Shown here piece by piece: positions 26,882 to 34,633 of a stretch of 64,000 nt of DNA; position 1 is the first letter of the stretch; each line of letters opens with the position of its first letter. The notes beneath the pieces were generated by a model. That model was given only the letters and a program-made list of their open reading frames with translations, was not told the origin of the DNA and searched no databases. Source of the stretch: Cytophagales bacterium (GTDB lineage Bacteria; Bacteroidota; Bacteroidia; Cytophagales; Spirosomataceae); assembly GCA_013298025.1 (NCBI GenBank), contig JAAFJE010000001.1, positions 248,001 through 312,000 on the forward strand, given 5' to 3'. A program made the position numbers and the translations under genes.

Positions 26882-26896
26882 AAGCACAGCACACAA
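26882..26896 (-). repeat. Right inverted repeat flanking the DUF4297-HerA pair
   Basis: Reads AGCACAGCACACAAC on the + strand, the reverse complement of 23910-23924 with one mismatch. It begins 9 bases after the HerA stop. Confidence 0.6.
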
Positions 26897-26980
26897 CAAA
26901 AGTATTTGCAAAAGCAGAGCTGGACATTGTAACATCAGCTGTGTGCAAGCATCAGCAGCGGTTCGGGCTCGACGTTCAAT

Positions 26981-27140
26981 GTTGCGTAAGCAACCCCCGC
27001 TGGTCTAAGTGTTTTTTCACTTAGACCCACAGATAAATGCAGTCTTAGACTGCACTCATACACAAAGCGTCACGGCGTAAGCAACGCTGGCAAAAATATT
27101 AATCCAAAAGCGTAGCCCCTCAATAGTTTGGCTACGCTTT
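26981..27140 (+). repeat. Composite repeat, locus 2: hairpin block
   Basis: Successive dyads: GTTGC/GCAAC (26981-26994); a perfect 10-bp stem GGTCTAAGTG/CACTTAGACC with a T6 loop (27002-27027); the palindrome GCAGTCTTAGACTGC (27039-27053); and terminator-like AAAGCGTAGCC (27107-27117)/GGCTACGCTTT (27130-27140), which runs into more T. The GTCTAAG...CTTAGAC and GCGTAGCC...GGCTACGC parts recur at loci 3 and 4. Confidence 0.8.
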
Positions 27141-27148
27141 TTTTTGAT

Positions 27149-27628
27149 GAGTATTCAAATGATGCTCACGAGTATTAAAATGGTGCTTGGGAGGATTAAA
27201 ATAGGACTATTGAGTATTAAAATGATGCTCTTGAGCATTGAAATAGGACTCGTGAGGACTAAAATGGGACTATTGAGCATTAAAATGATACTCACGAGTA
27301 TTAAAACGATGCTTGTGAGTATTGAAATAGGACTCGTGAGGATTGAAATGATGCTTGGAAGGATTAAAACGGGACTCAGGAGCATGAAAATGATACTCAT
27401 GAGGATTAAAATGGTACTCGTGAGGATTAAAATAGGACTCTTGAGTATTAAAACGATGCTTTAAACCCTTAAAATGATGCTCATGAGCATTGAAATAGGA
27501 CTCGTGAGGATTGAAATGGTGCTTGGAAGGACTAAAATGAGACTTATGAGCATTAAAATGACGCTAGAGAGGATTGAAAAGGGACTTATGAGAATTAAAA
27601 CGATGCTCAGGAGTATCCAAATGGTACA
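27149..27628 (+). repeat. 21-bp tandem repeat array, locus 2 (about 23 units)
   Basis: Fifteen units in exact 21-base register (27149-27463), then a break (TTTAAACC) and about eight further units. First unit GAGTATTCAAATGATGCT matches the first units of loci 3 and 4. Same strand and orientation as the other arrays. Confidence 0.92.
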
Positions 27629-27736
27629 CAGTGTCACATCCTAAACCTTGTTACGATTTAAAAGACAGGCAAAATCAATATATTCATGAGTTAATTACTG
27701 TTTAATAATTGGAAGTTCAAAAATCGAAGAAAATAC

Positions 27737-28621
27737 ATGAGATACCTGTTAATATTGATCATTTTTATCCCTTATGTAGCTATATCTCAAAAAATAAGTG
27801 GTCGAGTAATTGACGCTACTGATGGTAAAAGTATTCCTTATGTTTCAATAGTTGATACTAAATTGCAGCAAGGTACTTATGCTGATAGCACTGGGAGTTT
27901 TTCTTTCACTACCAATGAACCCAAAGATATAAGCATTCATTTTTCATGCGTAGGTTATATTGCTAAAACAATCACATCTTTTGACCTCACCAACAGCAAT
28001 ATCATTCAATTAGTACCAGCTATAGAAATGCTTGAGGAAGTCAAAATCAAAGCTACTAAATTATCCTACCGAAAGAAAAGTTTAGGGTATTACAAAAAAA
28101 TCAGAGGTTTATATACTTATGATTATATACCTAATACAGCCTTGAGAATGGCTGTGTTTTTGCAACTTCAAAACCCTGAAAATAGTCTTTTGAGTAGCTT
28201 AAATTATCGGTTAGTACCCAAAAAATCTGAAAAAGCCATTTCATATAGGGTTCGTATGCGTGTGATGAGCAACAAAAACAATCTTCCATACCAAGATTTA
28301 ATCAAAGAAGACTTAATCACCGATGTTGATGCCAATCAAAGCTACTTAGAATTTGATATTGAGCGTTTTGGCTTAGAAATTCCTCAAAATGGTTTTTGGA
28401 TAGGACTTGATGTCATTGGATATAAAGATAGAAACAATAAATTCAATGTAATCAACACCTTTGAATATGGGACAGTAAAGGGTACTATATCACCATCAAT
28501 AGGCATGGAAAAAGGAAATCCCAATGAATCCTTACAGAGTGCATGGGGAAGTAAATGGTTTTCATGGAAAGATAATTTCAATACCTTTATGTTTGGGGTA
28601 AACTATTTGATTCCCAAATAG
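27737..28621 (+). CDS. CarboxypepD_reg-like domain protein, exported
   Basis: A 294-residue protein with a signal peptide (MRYLLILIIFIPYVAISQK), then a carboxypeptidase-regulatory-like beta domain: ISGRVIDATDGKSIPYVSI, YADSTGSFSFTTNE, IHFSCVGYIAKTI (residues ~20-100), and the LEEVKIKA junction often seen in this group. The C-terminal ~180 residues, with repeated aromatic/charged strands ending NTFMFGVNYLIPK, have no family I can name. The regulatory domain usually precedes TonB-dependent receptors, but no barrel is present. Placed between composite repeat 2 and the TA pair; role unknown, probably envelope. Confidence 0.75.
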   Translation: MRYLLILIIFIPYVAISQKISGRVIDATDGKSIPYVSIVDTKLQQGTYADSTGSFSFTTNEPKDISIHFSCVGYIAKTITSFDLTNSNIIQLVPAIEMLEEVKIKATKLSYRKKSLGYYKKIRGLYTYDYIPNTALRMAVFLQLQNPENSLLSSLNYRLVPKKSEKAISYRVRMRVMSNKNNLPYQDLIKEDLITDVDANQSYLEFDIERFGLEIPQNGFWIGLDVIGYKDRNNKFNVINTFEYGTVKGTISPSIGMEKGNPNESLQSAWGSKWFSWKDNFNTFMFGVNYLIPK

Positions 28622-28686
28622 AACAAGTTGTCGCATCCCTAATACTGTCACGTTTTTTAGAAGAGGATAGACATTACACTAAAACA

Positions 28687-28728
28687 TTTCGATTATTTCG
28701 CCTGTTTCGTTTATTTCGATTACATTTG
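28687..28728 (+). promoter_or_regulatory. 9-bp TTTCG iterons and -7 element upstream of the PIN toxin-antitoxin operon
   Basis: TTTCG occurs at 28687, 28696, 28705 and 28714, exactly 9 bases apart, ending against TACATTTG (28721-28728), which fits the Bacteroidota -7 box TAnnTTTG. The start codon lies 14 bases further on. Direct repeats overlapping a promoter suggest an operator, possibly for the antitoxin. Confidence 0.5.
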
Positions 28729-28741
28729 TGTTGAGAAAAAA

Positions 28742-29206
28742 ATGAGAGATATGCAAATTTTAGAAAATATTACACGACCAACAAAGGAAGAACAGCTTGT
28801 TGCAATGAAATCTTATGATGCTCTTGCCCATGTTCTTAGCGAATTAAAAGATAGCAATCCTGAAATTGAGATTGAAGAAACACGAGAAAAAATCAGAGTT
28901 CCATTGAGTGCCTTAAAATTATTAGCACAAATTTTAAAGCAGACGAGTAATGGACGACCCTTTTCAATTGTACCTATTGCAACCGAATTGACAACTCAAG
29001 CGGCGGCAGAGTTACTTGGCTGTTCAAGACCTCATGTGATAAAGCTTCTTGAATCAGGAGAAATGAAGTTTACAAAAGTTGGCAAACATCGAAGAATCAG
29101 GTATGAAGATGTCATAAGCTACAAAAACAAAATGAAAGTACAGCAAGAAAATTTAATTAATGAAATAATAAGCTCTGACGAAGAAGCTGGATTGTATGAT
29201 TCATAG
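28742..29206 (+). CDS. Antitoxin with excisionase-type helix-turn-helix
   Basis: A 154-residue DNA-binding protein upstream of and overlapping the PIN gene. The C-terminal half has the HTH_17/excisionase signature TTQAAAELLGCSRPHVIKLL followed by the wing EMKFTKVGKHRRIRYEDV (residues ~84-125). The N-terminal half is helical and may hold the toxin-binding or dimerisation part. In this TA type the first protein neutralises the PIN RNase and represses the promoter. The 11-base overlap with the toxin supports coupled translation. An alternative start is the ATG at 28751. Confidence 0.85.
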   Translation: MRDMQILENITRPTKEEQLVAMKSYDALAHVLSELKDSNPEIEIEETREKIRVPLSALKLLAQILKQTSNGRPFSIVPIATELTTQAAAELLGCSRPHVIKLLESGEMKFTKVGKHRRIRYEDVISYKNKMKVQQENLINEIISSDEEAGLYDS

Positions 29207-29759
29207 TGTAAAATTCAAATGTGTATTAGACACCAATGTTATATATCCACTTTGGATACGTGATTTATTGATGTGGTTTGCTTATTACGAACTTTATACT
29301 CCCAAATGGAGTAGCAACATCTTCGATGAGTGGATTACTGTAATGAAAAGAAAAGGAATTGAAGAGCATGAGGCTTTGAAACGTGCCGATAAAATGAATC
29401 TTGCATTTCCTGATGCCTTGGTAGTAAACTACGAACCGTTAATTGACTCATTGAAGCTTCCAGATTTAAATGATAGACATGTTTTGGCAGCAGCAATAAA
29501 GATTAATGCCGACCTCATCATTACCAATAATTTAAAAGATTTTCCAGAAGATTATTTAACCAGCTTCGGATTAAAGGCAAAAGCCCCTGATGACTTTTTT
29601 ACTGATATAATTGATTTGAACCATGACATATCTGTTCAAGCATTTAAAAAACTGGTTTTAAGCAAAAAGAACCCTCCATTTAATGAATATGATGTACTTG
29701 ATATTTTTAGAAAAAATGGATTAAAAGATACTGCTGACTACCTTCATGCTCTAATATAA
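29196..29759 (+). CDS. PIN-domain toxin (probable ribonuclease)
   Basis: A 187-residue PIN protein. Acidic metal-binding residues are visible: D12 in VLDTNVIY, E45 in FDEW, D90 and D93 in LPDLNDRHVLAAAI, and D115 in IITNNLKDF. These match the PIN nuclease quartet. The extra C-terminal ~60 residues (FKKLVLSKKNPPFNEYDV...) form a small helical extension. It presumably cleaves RNA when free of its antitoxin. It is directly followed by composite repeat locus 3. Confidence 0.87.
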   Translation: MIHSVKFKCVLDTNVIYPLWIRDLLMWFAYYELYTPKWSSNIFDEWITVMKRKGIEEHEALKRADKMNLAFPDALVVNYEPLIDSLKLPDLNDRHVLAAAIKINADLIITNNLKDFPEDYLTSFGLKAKAPDDFFTDIIDLNHDISVQAFKKLVLSKKNPPFNEYDVLDIFRKNGLKDTADYLHALI

Positions 29760-29778
29760 AAAGTACGCCCCCCTGCTC

Positions 29779-29855
29779 GTCTAAGTGTTTTTCAATAGCC
29801 CCACAAATAATTGCTTCTTAGACAGCACTCATAACCCTCAATAGTTTGGCTACGC
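29779..29855 (+). repeat. Composite repeat, locus 3: hairpin block with a missing left arm
   Basis: GTCTAAG (29779-29785) and CTTAGAC (29817-29823) are present. The second hairpin keeps the loop CCCTCAATAGTTT and the right arm GGCTACGC (29848-29855) plus T-run, but the left arm GCGTAGCC is absent, as though about 10 bases were deleted relative to locus 4. Confidence 0.75.
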
Positions 29856-29866
29856 TTTTTTTTGAT

Positions 29867-29990
29867 GAGTATTCAAATCATGCTCACGAGCATTAAAATG
29901 ACGCTTGGGAGGATTGAAATGAGACTTATGAGCATTAAAATGATACTCAGGAGCATGAAAATGATACTCGTGAGGACTAAAACGATGATT
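29867..29990 (+). repeat. 21-bp tandem repeat array, locus 3 (6 units)
   Basis: Six contiguous units starting at 29867, 29888, 29909, 29930, 29951 and 29972. The end, AACGATGATTAAATGTTGC, resembles the end of locus 1 (AACGATGCTTAAATATTGC), so both array ends are conserved. Confidence 0.9.
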
Positions 29991-30046
29991 AAATGTTGCG
30001 ATTTTGTCACCTCCTAAAAAAGCCTAACACTAAGAAATAATTTTTG

Positions 30047-30054
30047 TAAATTTG
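30047..30054 (+). promoter_or_regulatory. -7 promoter element of the restriction-modification operon
   Basis: TAAATTTG fits TAnnTTTG and lies 22 bases before the restriction enzyme start codon. A clear -33 box is not seen. Confidence 0.35.
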
Positions 30055-30075
30055 TCGCCTAACAACAGATAAGTT

Positions 30076-30912
30076 ATGAGTAAGCAAAAACGAGTTGCAG
30101 AAGCCATAAAAAACGTAGTTTCAACTATGATGGATAAAGTTATGAATAATGTACTCATAAAAGACCCTTTTATAAAAGAAGCTCACCATGCGGCAAAACC
30201 ACTTTATGCAGCGTTAGTTCCAGACGAAATTTTTAAAGGCTCACATTTTGAAAGAAGATTTGTAACACCATTTGGTGGCGTTTGGGAAAAATTAGCACAA
30301 GTTGTCGCCATTGAAGCACACGGAAATTGCTCATTAGGACATAGCGTAAATGGGACGGTTGGAAGTGAAAGTTTAAGACGGATTCAAGAAGTGCTAAACA
30401 GACTTGAACACAATCCGAAAGGCGAATTGAAAGTAAAACCACATTGGAAAGAAGAACTTGACTACATATTGAAAGGTGGCGGTAAACCTATTCCTGTGAG
30501 TGTAACTTGTGACATATTTATTCACAACGAAGAAACCAATACAAAATATGCTTTTGAAATAAAAGCACCATTACCAAACAGCGATCAAACAAAAGTAAGC
30601 AAGGAAAAAATGTTGAAACTGTTAGCGATGAATCCAAAGCAAGTGGACTATGCTTACTATGCACTTGCCTACAACCCGTATGGAAAAAAAGAAGATTATA
30701 AATGGTCTTTTCCCATGCGTTGGTTTAATATGCACGAAGACGAATCTGTTCTAATTGGTAATGAATTTTGGGACTTAATTGGTGGCGAAGGAACGTACAA
30801 TACTTTCATTTCCGAAGTAAATAAACTCGGAAAAGAATATAAAGAACGTATTTATAAAGAATTTTTGGACATCGAACCACCACAAAACGTTAACGATTCA
30901 CCACTTAAATAG
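30076..30912 (+). CDS. Type II restriction endonuclease, possibly TdeIII-like
   Basis: A 278-residue endonuclease partner of the downstream C5-methyltransferase. The PD-(D/E)xK core is visible as D146 in VTCDIFIHNEE and E161-x-K163 in YAFEIKAPLPNSDQT. The region EIKAPLPNSDQTKVSKEKML resembles TdeIII-type enzymes, but I cannot verify the recognition sequence. The N-terminal FERRFVTPFGGVWEKLAQ is also typical for that group. Five bases separate its stop from the methyltransferase start. Such a pair cleaves unmethylated incoming DNA. Confidence 0.78.
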   Translation: MSKQKRVAEAIKNVVSTMMDKVMNNVLIKDPFIKEAHHAAKPLYAALVPDEIFKGSHFERRFVTPFGGVWEKLAQVVAIEAHGNCSLGHSVNGTVGSESLRRIQEVLNRLEHNPKGELKVKPHWKEELDYILKGGGKPIPVSVTCDIFIHNEETNTKYAFEIKAPLPNSDQTKVSKEKMLKLLAMNPKQVDYAYYALAYNPYGKKEDYKWSFPMRWFNMHEDESVLIGNEFWDLIGGEGTYNTFISEVNKLGKEYKERIYKEFLDIEPPQNVNDSPLK

Positions 30913-30917
30913 GCAAA

Positions 30918-32486
30918 ATGAGAAAAGCAAACGGACGACGACCCGTATTTACATTTATTGACCTGTTTTCAGGTATTGGTGGTTTCAGAATGGCACTCGA
31001 AAAAAATGGAGGCGAATGCTTGCATTTTAGCGAAATTAGTTCGGATGCTATAACGGCATATTGTGCAAACTCAAACGAACCAATTGAGAAAAATTTAGGA
31101 GATATTACTAAAATTAAAGAACTGCCGAAACATAATATTTTGACAGCAGGAGTTCCTTGTCAAAGTTGGTCTATTGCAGGACGAAATTTAGGATTTGACG
31201 ACGACAGAGGACAACTTTGGAACGATACTATATTTCTTTTAAATCAATCTAAACCAGATGCTTTTATTTTTGAAAACGTAAAAGGTTTAGTTGACCCAAG
31301 AAATAAAAAGGCATTGAGCTATATTTTAGACAGAATAAAAGAAGCAGGTTATTTTGCTAATTACTACGTTCTCAATTCTTTTGATTATGGCGTTCCTCAA
31401 AATAGAATTAGAATTTACATTATAGGTTTTAAAGACAAAACCTTTGCAGATAAATTCAAGATTCCAAAACCCCTCGACAAAAAAATAAAATTAGCAGACA
31501 TTTTATCTGACTTCAAGGCGAGCGACGTTTCGCAACAAATCATTGAAACAGAAAATGAGATGCCAAGAAATTTATTTGGTGAGATTATCACACAGAAAAG
31601 TATGAGTTTATCAACCAGCAATGGTTTGAATGATTATTTTCTTTTCAATGATTTACGAAATGGACATTCAACCATTCATTCGTGGGATATTATCGAAACT
31701 ACCGAAAGACAAAAGAAGATTTGCTATTTATTACTCAAAAACAGACGAAAAAGTGCTTATGGCGATTTAGATGGAAATCCGTTATCATTAGAACATTTTC
31801 AAAGTTTAGACAATACCATAACCGAAAAAGAGCTTGATGAATTAGTAGCGTTAAAAATCTTAAAGAAAGAGCATTATTCATTCAATATTGACAGCACTAA
31901 AATTAATGAGCTGACAGAAGAAGAAAGTCTTTTATTAAACCTTTGTGAGAACAATGTTTTGATCATGGATAAATTGAAAATGAATAGAGAGGTGAAAGTT
32001 AAAAAGATTTCAATTTCAAAAACGATTTTACCACTTATCGAACAAGGTATTTTGATAAGCAACGAAGAACGATACGATTTTAAAAATACTAAAATAAGTA
32101 CCGGTCTTTATGGAGTAAATAGGGTATTTTTACCAACGTCAAATATCTTTCCTACACTTGTGGCTAGTGATACCAACGACTTTGTGACAACCAAAGTAAT
32201 AAACGCTAAAAACGAAGAAGACCATAAAAAGCAATTCGTTGAACAAGTGTATAAAAAAGAAAACTATCGAAGAATTACAAAAGAGGAAGCTTGTATGATA
32301 CAGGGCTTTCCGAAAGATTACGTTTTGCCTGAAAATAGAGCCAGATGGATGAAATTGGTGGGTAACAGTGTTTCTGTACCAGTGATTGAGGTGTTGTGTA
32401 AAGCTATTTTAGACACAGGTATTTTCGACACCAAAAAAGAAATCAAAACTGATAGACCTAAAATTCATAATTTAGTTGAAAGATGA
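30918..32486 (+). CDS. DNA (cytosine-5-)-methyltransferase of the R-M pair
   Basis: A 522-residue C5-methyltransferase. Motif I FIDLFSGIGGFRMALE (residues ~13-28), motif IV with the catalytic Cys in GVPCQSWSIAGR (C81), motif VI FENVKGL, motif VIII QNRIRIYIIGF, motif IX ITKEEACMIQGFP, motif X LVGNSVSVPVIE. The target-recognition region between VIII and IX is unusually long, about 250 residues (GLNDYFLFNDLRNG... to ...FVTTKVI), with a helical part that looks like an inserted domain; it may also regulate the operon. It protects host sites from the upstream endonuclease. It overlaps the next gene by four bases (ATGA). Confidence 0.93.
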   Translation: MRKANGRRPVFTFIDLFSGIGGFRMALEKNGGECLHFSEISSDAITAYCANSNEPIEKNLGDITKIKELPKHNILTAGVPCQSWSIAGRNLGFDDDRGQLWNDTIFLLNQSKPDAFIFENVKGLVDPRNKKALSYILDRIKEAGYFANYYVLNSFDYGVPQNRIRIYIIGFKDKTFADKFKIPKPLDKKIKLADILSDFKASDVSQQIIETENEMPRNLFGEIITQKSMSLSTSNGLNDYFLFNDLRNGHSTIHSWDIIETTERQKKICYLLLKNRRKSAYGDLDGNPLSLEHFQSLDNTITEKELDELVALKILKKEHYSFNIDSTKINELTEEESLLLNLCENNVLIMDKLKMNREVKVKKISISKTILPLIEQGILISNEERYDFKNTKISTGLYGVNRVFLPTSNIFPTLVASDTNDFVTTKVINAKNEEDHKKQFVEQVYKKENYRRITKEEACMIQGFPKDYVLPENRARWMKLVGNSVSVPVIEVLCKAILDTGIFDTKKEIKTDRPKIHNLVER

Positions 32487-32929
32487 AAAGTACACAGATT
32501 CTTGTAATCACACTTTTGGGATTATTGGCATTAGCCTTTTTTTTATTAGATTATTCATTTGGTAGTCAAATGATTACAAATATAGATGCTAATGGAATAG
32601 AAAGCTCTGAGAAGTCATTTGGCTTGTTTTTTCCCACAGCACTGCTCTTCGCTTTTTTGTGTGTTACACATTTTTATTGCCTAAGAACCAACAGGATATT
32701 CAACAAATCTTTTTCTATCCTTTACTTTTTGTGTACGGTACTTCCTGTGTTGTATATTCTTTATCAAAAATATATAAACTTACTTGTGATGAGTAGCAGA
32801 TTTCGATATTTCTCGATACAAGCACCTCTCTTTAATTTTGAAACCAATCCTCTTGAATACATTATTGCGTTTTTCATACTTGTATTAGCTCAGGTTGTTT
32901 GGGTTTTGAGGGTTGTTCGCAGGAGATAA
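32483..32929 (+). CDS. Small polytopic membrane protein in the R-M operon
   Basis: A 148-residue protein with about four membrane helices: ILVITLLGLLALAFFLLDYS, SFGLFFPTALLFAFLCVTHF, SILYFLCTVLPVLYILYQ and YIIAFFILVLAQVVWVLRVV. It is translationally coupled to the methyltransferase by a 4-base ATGA overlap. I do not recognise the family; it has no enzyme motifs. Its presence in the operon suggests an accessory role in, or passenger status with, the R-M system. Confidence 0.7.
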   Translation: MKSTQILVITLLGLLALAFFLLDYSFGSQMITNIDANGIESSEKSFGLFFPTALLFAFLCVTHFYCLRTNRIFNKSFSILYFLCTVLPVLYILYQKYINLLVMSSRFRYFSIQAPLFNFETNPLEYIIAFFILVLAQVVWVLRVVRRR

Positions 32930-33007
32930 ACTTGATTTAATTTTCTTAAATATCCGAAAAAAACAACGCCTCCTAAGCGTTTTTTTCAATAAATCACCTT
33001 CAAAAAT

Positions 33008-33856
33008 ATGATACTAGAAGCTGCAATCGGAGATGCTTATGGAGCAGGCTTTGAGTTTAGAGATAATGATTATATTCTTCAGCATAATAATCTAACAAAG
33101 TATCACGTTCATGGTCTTCATGATGAAATCTATAAACGCTATACTGATGATACCCAAATGGCGATTGCTGTTGCAGAACTGCTATTAGAAACCAACGACT
33201 GGACAGAGTTGAAAGTCGCCAATAAGTTTGTAGAAGTATTTCATCGAGATAAACGGAGAGGCTACTCAGACCGTGTTTATAATGCACTAGATGCCAGCAA
33301 GAATGGAGAGGATTTTATTCGAATTATCGATAATAGAAGCTCGGGAAATGGTTCTGCGATGCGTGCTTATGCGATAGGTTTCCTCAAGGATATTCCTACT
33401 TTATTAAGGCTTTGTGAGATACAAGCAAAGGTATCACATAACACACCCGAAGGGATTTCTGGAGCAAAGAGAATCGCTTTGGCTGTACACTATTATCGCT
33501 ATCGTTTGGAGGAAAAAGGTTCGCTAGTTGATTTCCTGAACACCACATTGGAGGAAAACGAACACTACGAGATTACTTCTCCAATTGATATGCACTGCTA
33601 TCCAACGACAAGGGCTGTGATCAAAATTGTTTCCGAAGCGGATGCTATGGAAGATTGTCTGAAAAAAGCCATCGACTTTGGCGGAGATACCGATACGGTT
33701 GCCGCCCTTTGTTTAGCCATTTTATCTCAAAAGAAAAACTGTAATAGTACTTTGCCCAAATTCCTTTTTAACGAACTGGAAAATGAAGCATTTGGTCGAG
33801 ATTATCTCATGCAACTAGATAATAATTTAGCACTCAAGTTTGGGGATCATTTGTAA
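33008..33856 (+). CDS. ADP-ribosylglycohydrolase (ARH) family protein
   Basis: A 282-residue ADP-ribosylglycohydrolase-fold protein. The binuclear Mg site is visible: YTDDTQMAIAVAELL (T46, D47, D48) near the N-terminus and FGGDTDTVAALCLAI (~224-238), plus SSGNGSAMRA. ARH enzymes remove ADP-ribose from proteins or small molecules. Located 78 bases after the membrane protein in the island. It could reverse a toxin's ADP-ribosylation, but no ADP-ribosyltransferase gene is nearby, so the target is unknown. Confidence 0.88.
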   Translation: MILEAAIGDAYGAGFEFRDNDYILQHNNLTKYHVHGLHDEIYKRYTDDTQMAIAVAELLLETNDWTELKVANKFVEVFHRDKRRGYSDRVYNALDASKNGEDFIRIIDNRSSGNGSAMRAYAIGFLKDIPTLLRLCEIQAKVSHNTPEGISGAKRIALAVHYYRYRLEEKGSLVDFLNTTLEENEHYEITSPIDMHCYPTTRAVIKIVSEADAMEDCLKKAIDFGGDTDTVAALCLAILSQKKNCNSTLPKFLFNELENEAFGRDYLMQLDNNLALKFGDHL

Positions 33857-33873
33857 AACCCTCCCCCCTGCCA

Positions 33874-33966
33874 GTCTAAGTGTTTTTCTATAAACCCATC
33901 AATAAAATACTCCTTAGACAGCACTCATAAACAAAGCGTAGCCCCTCAATAGTTTGGCTACGCTTT
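33874..33966 (+). repeat. Composite repeat, locus 4: complete hairpin block
   Basis: GTCTAAG (33874-33880) with CTTAGAC (33913-33919), then AAAGCGTAGCC (33933-33943) with GGCTACGCTTT (33956-33966) and a T-run. This is the most complete copy, and the model against which locus 3 shows a deletion. It begins 17 bases after the ARH stop. Confidence 0.82.
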
Positions 33967-33974
33967 TTTTTGAT

Positions 33975-34096
33975 GAGTACTCAAATGATGCTCACGAGCA
34001 TTAAAATGGTGCTCGTGAGGATTGAAATGACGCTAGAGAGGATTGAAACGGGACTCAGGAGCATGAAAATGATACTCGTGAGGATTGAAATGGGAC
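33975..34096 (+). repeat. 21-bp array, locus 4a (6 units)
   Basis: Units start at 33975, 33996, 34017, 34038, 34059 and 34080; the last is cut at GGGAC. The same unit types as in the other arrays are present. Confidence 0.9.
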
Positions 34097-34415
34097 ACTT
34101 TGGCTACGCTTTTTTTTTAATGAGTACTCAAATGATGCTCATGAGCATTAAAATGACGCTTGGGAGGACTAAAATGGGACTCACGAGCATTAAAATGGTG
34201 CTTGAAAGGATTAAAATAGGACTTGTGAGGACTAAAATGGTACTCTTGAGCATTAAAAAGGTGCTTATGAGGATTAAAATAGGACTATTGAGTATTCAAA
34301 TCATGCTCTTGAGCATTAAAAAGGTGCTTGGAAGGACTAAAATGGGACTATTGAGCATGAAAATGATACTCGTGAGCATCAAAACAATACTCATGAGTAT
34401 TCAAACGATGTCCTT
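34097..34415 (+). repeat. Second right-arm fragment plus 21-bp array, locus 4b (14 units)
   Basis: TTTGGCTACGC followed by a T-run (about 34099-34118) repeats the right arm of the hairpin without its left arm, then units run from 34122 to 34415 in exact 21-base register. This looks like a second, truncated composite element inserted or duplicated behind the first. 34416-34633 is AT-rich without a gene. Confidence 0.88.
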
Positions 34416-34633
34416 TGTCCCATGCTATTTTTAGCTACGTTTTTTCATTCCAAAACAAACTTTAACAAAAATTATCTTTCGATATACCTACAAATGTCTT
34501 GAAAACCTCGCTTTTGGTCGAATAAGGCATACAAGTTATTGGTTTATTAATTATTTTTAAAAATATGTGTTGCAGGCATCGTCTAGCGTATCTTGCTACA
34601 ACAAGTCAACAAACAAAAACAAACCATATAATT

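Noticed and set aside
26842-27024. 60-codon frame overlapping the HerA end
   Set aside because: It runs through the inverted repeat and hairpin block in another frame of a well-supported gene.
26981-27140. Classical integron attC site
   Set aside because: Hairpins lack the RYYYAAC/GTTRRRY core pairs and no integron integrase was found; kept only as an architectural analogy.
27144-27464. 106-residue repeat-peptide frame in the locus 2 array
   Set aside because: It ends exactly where the 21-base register breaks, which is what repeat arithmetic predicts; no coding signal.
22820-34415. CRISPR arrays
   Set aside because: Repeats are contiguous with only a 3-base variable junction and no unique spacers; no cas genes are present.
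33970-34434. 154-residue repeat-peptide frame in locus 4
   Set aside because: It crosses a terminator arm and two arrays; the same explanation as for the other arrays.
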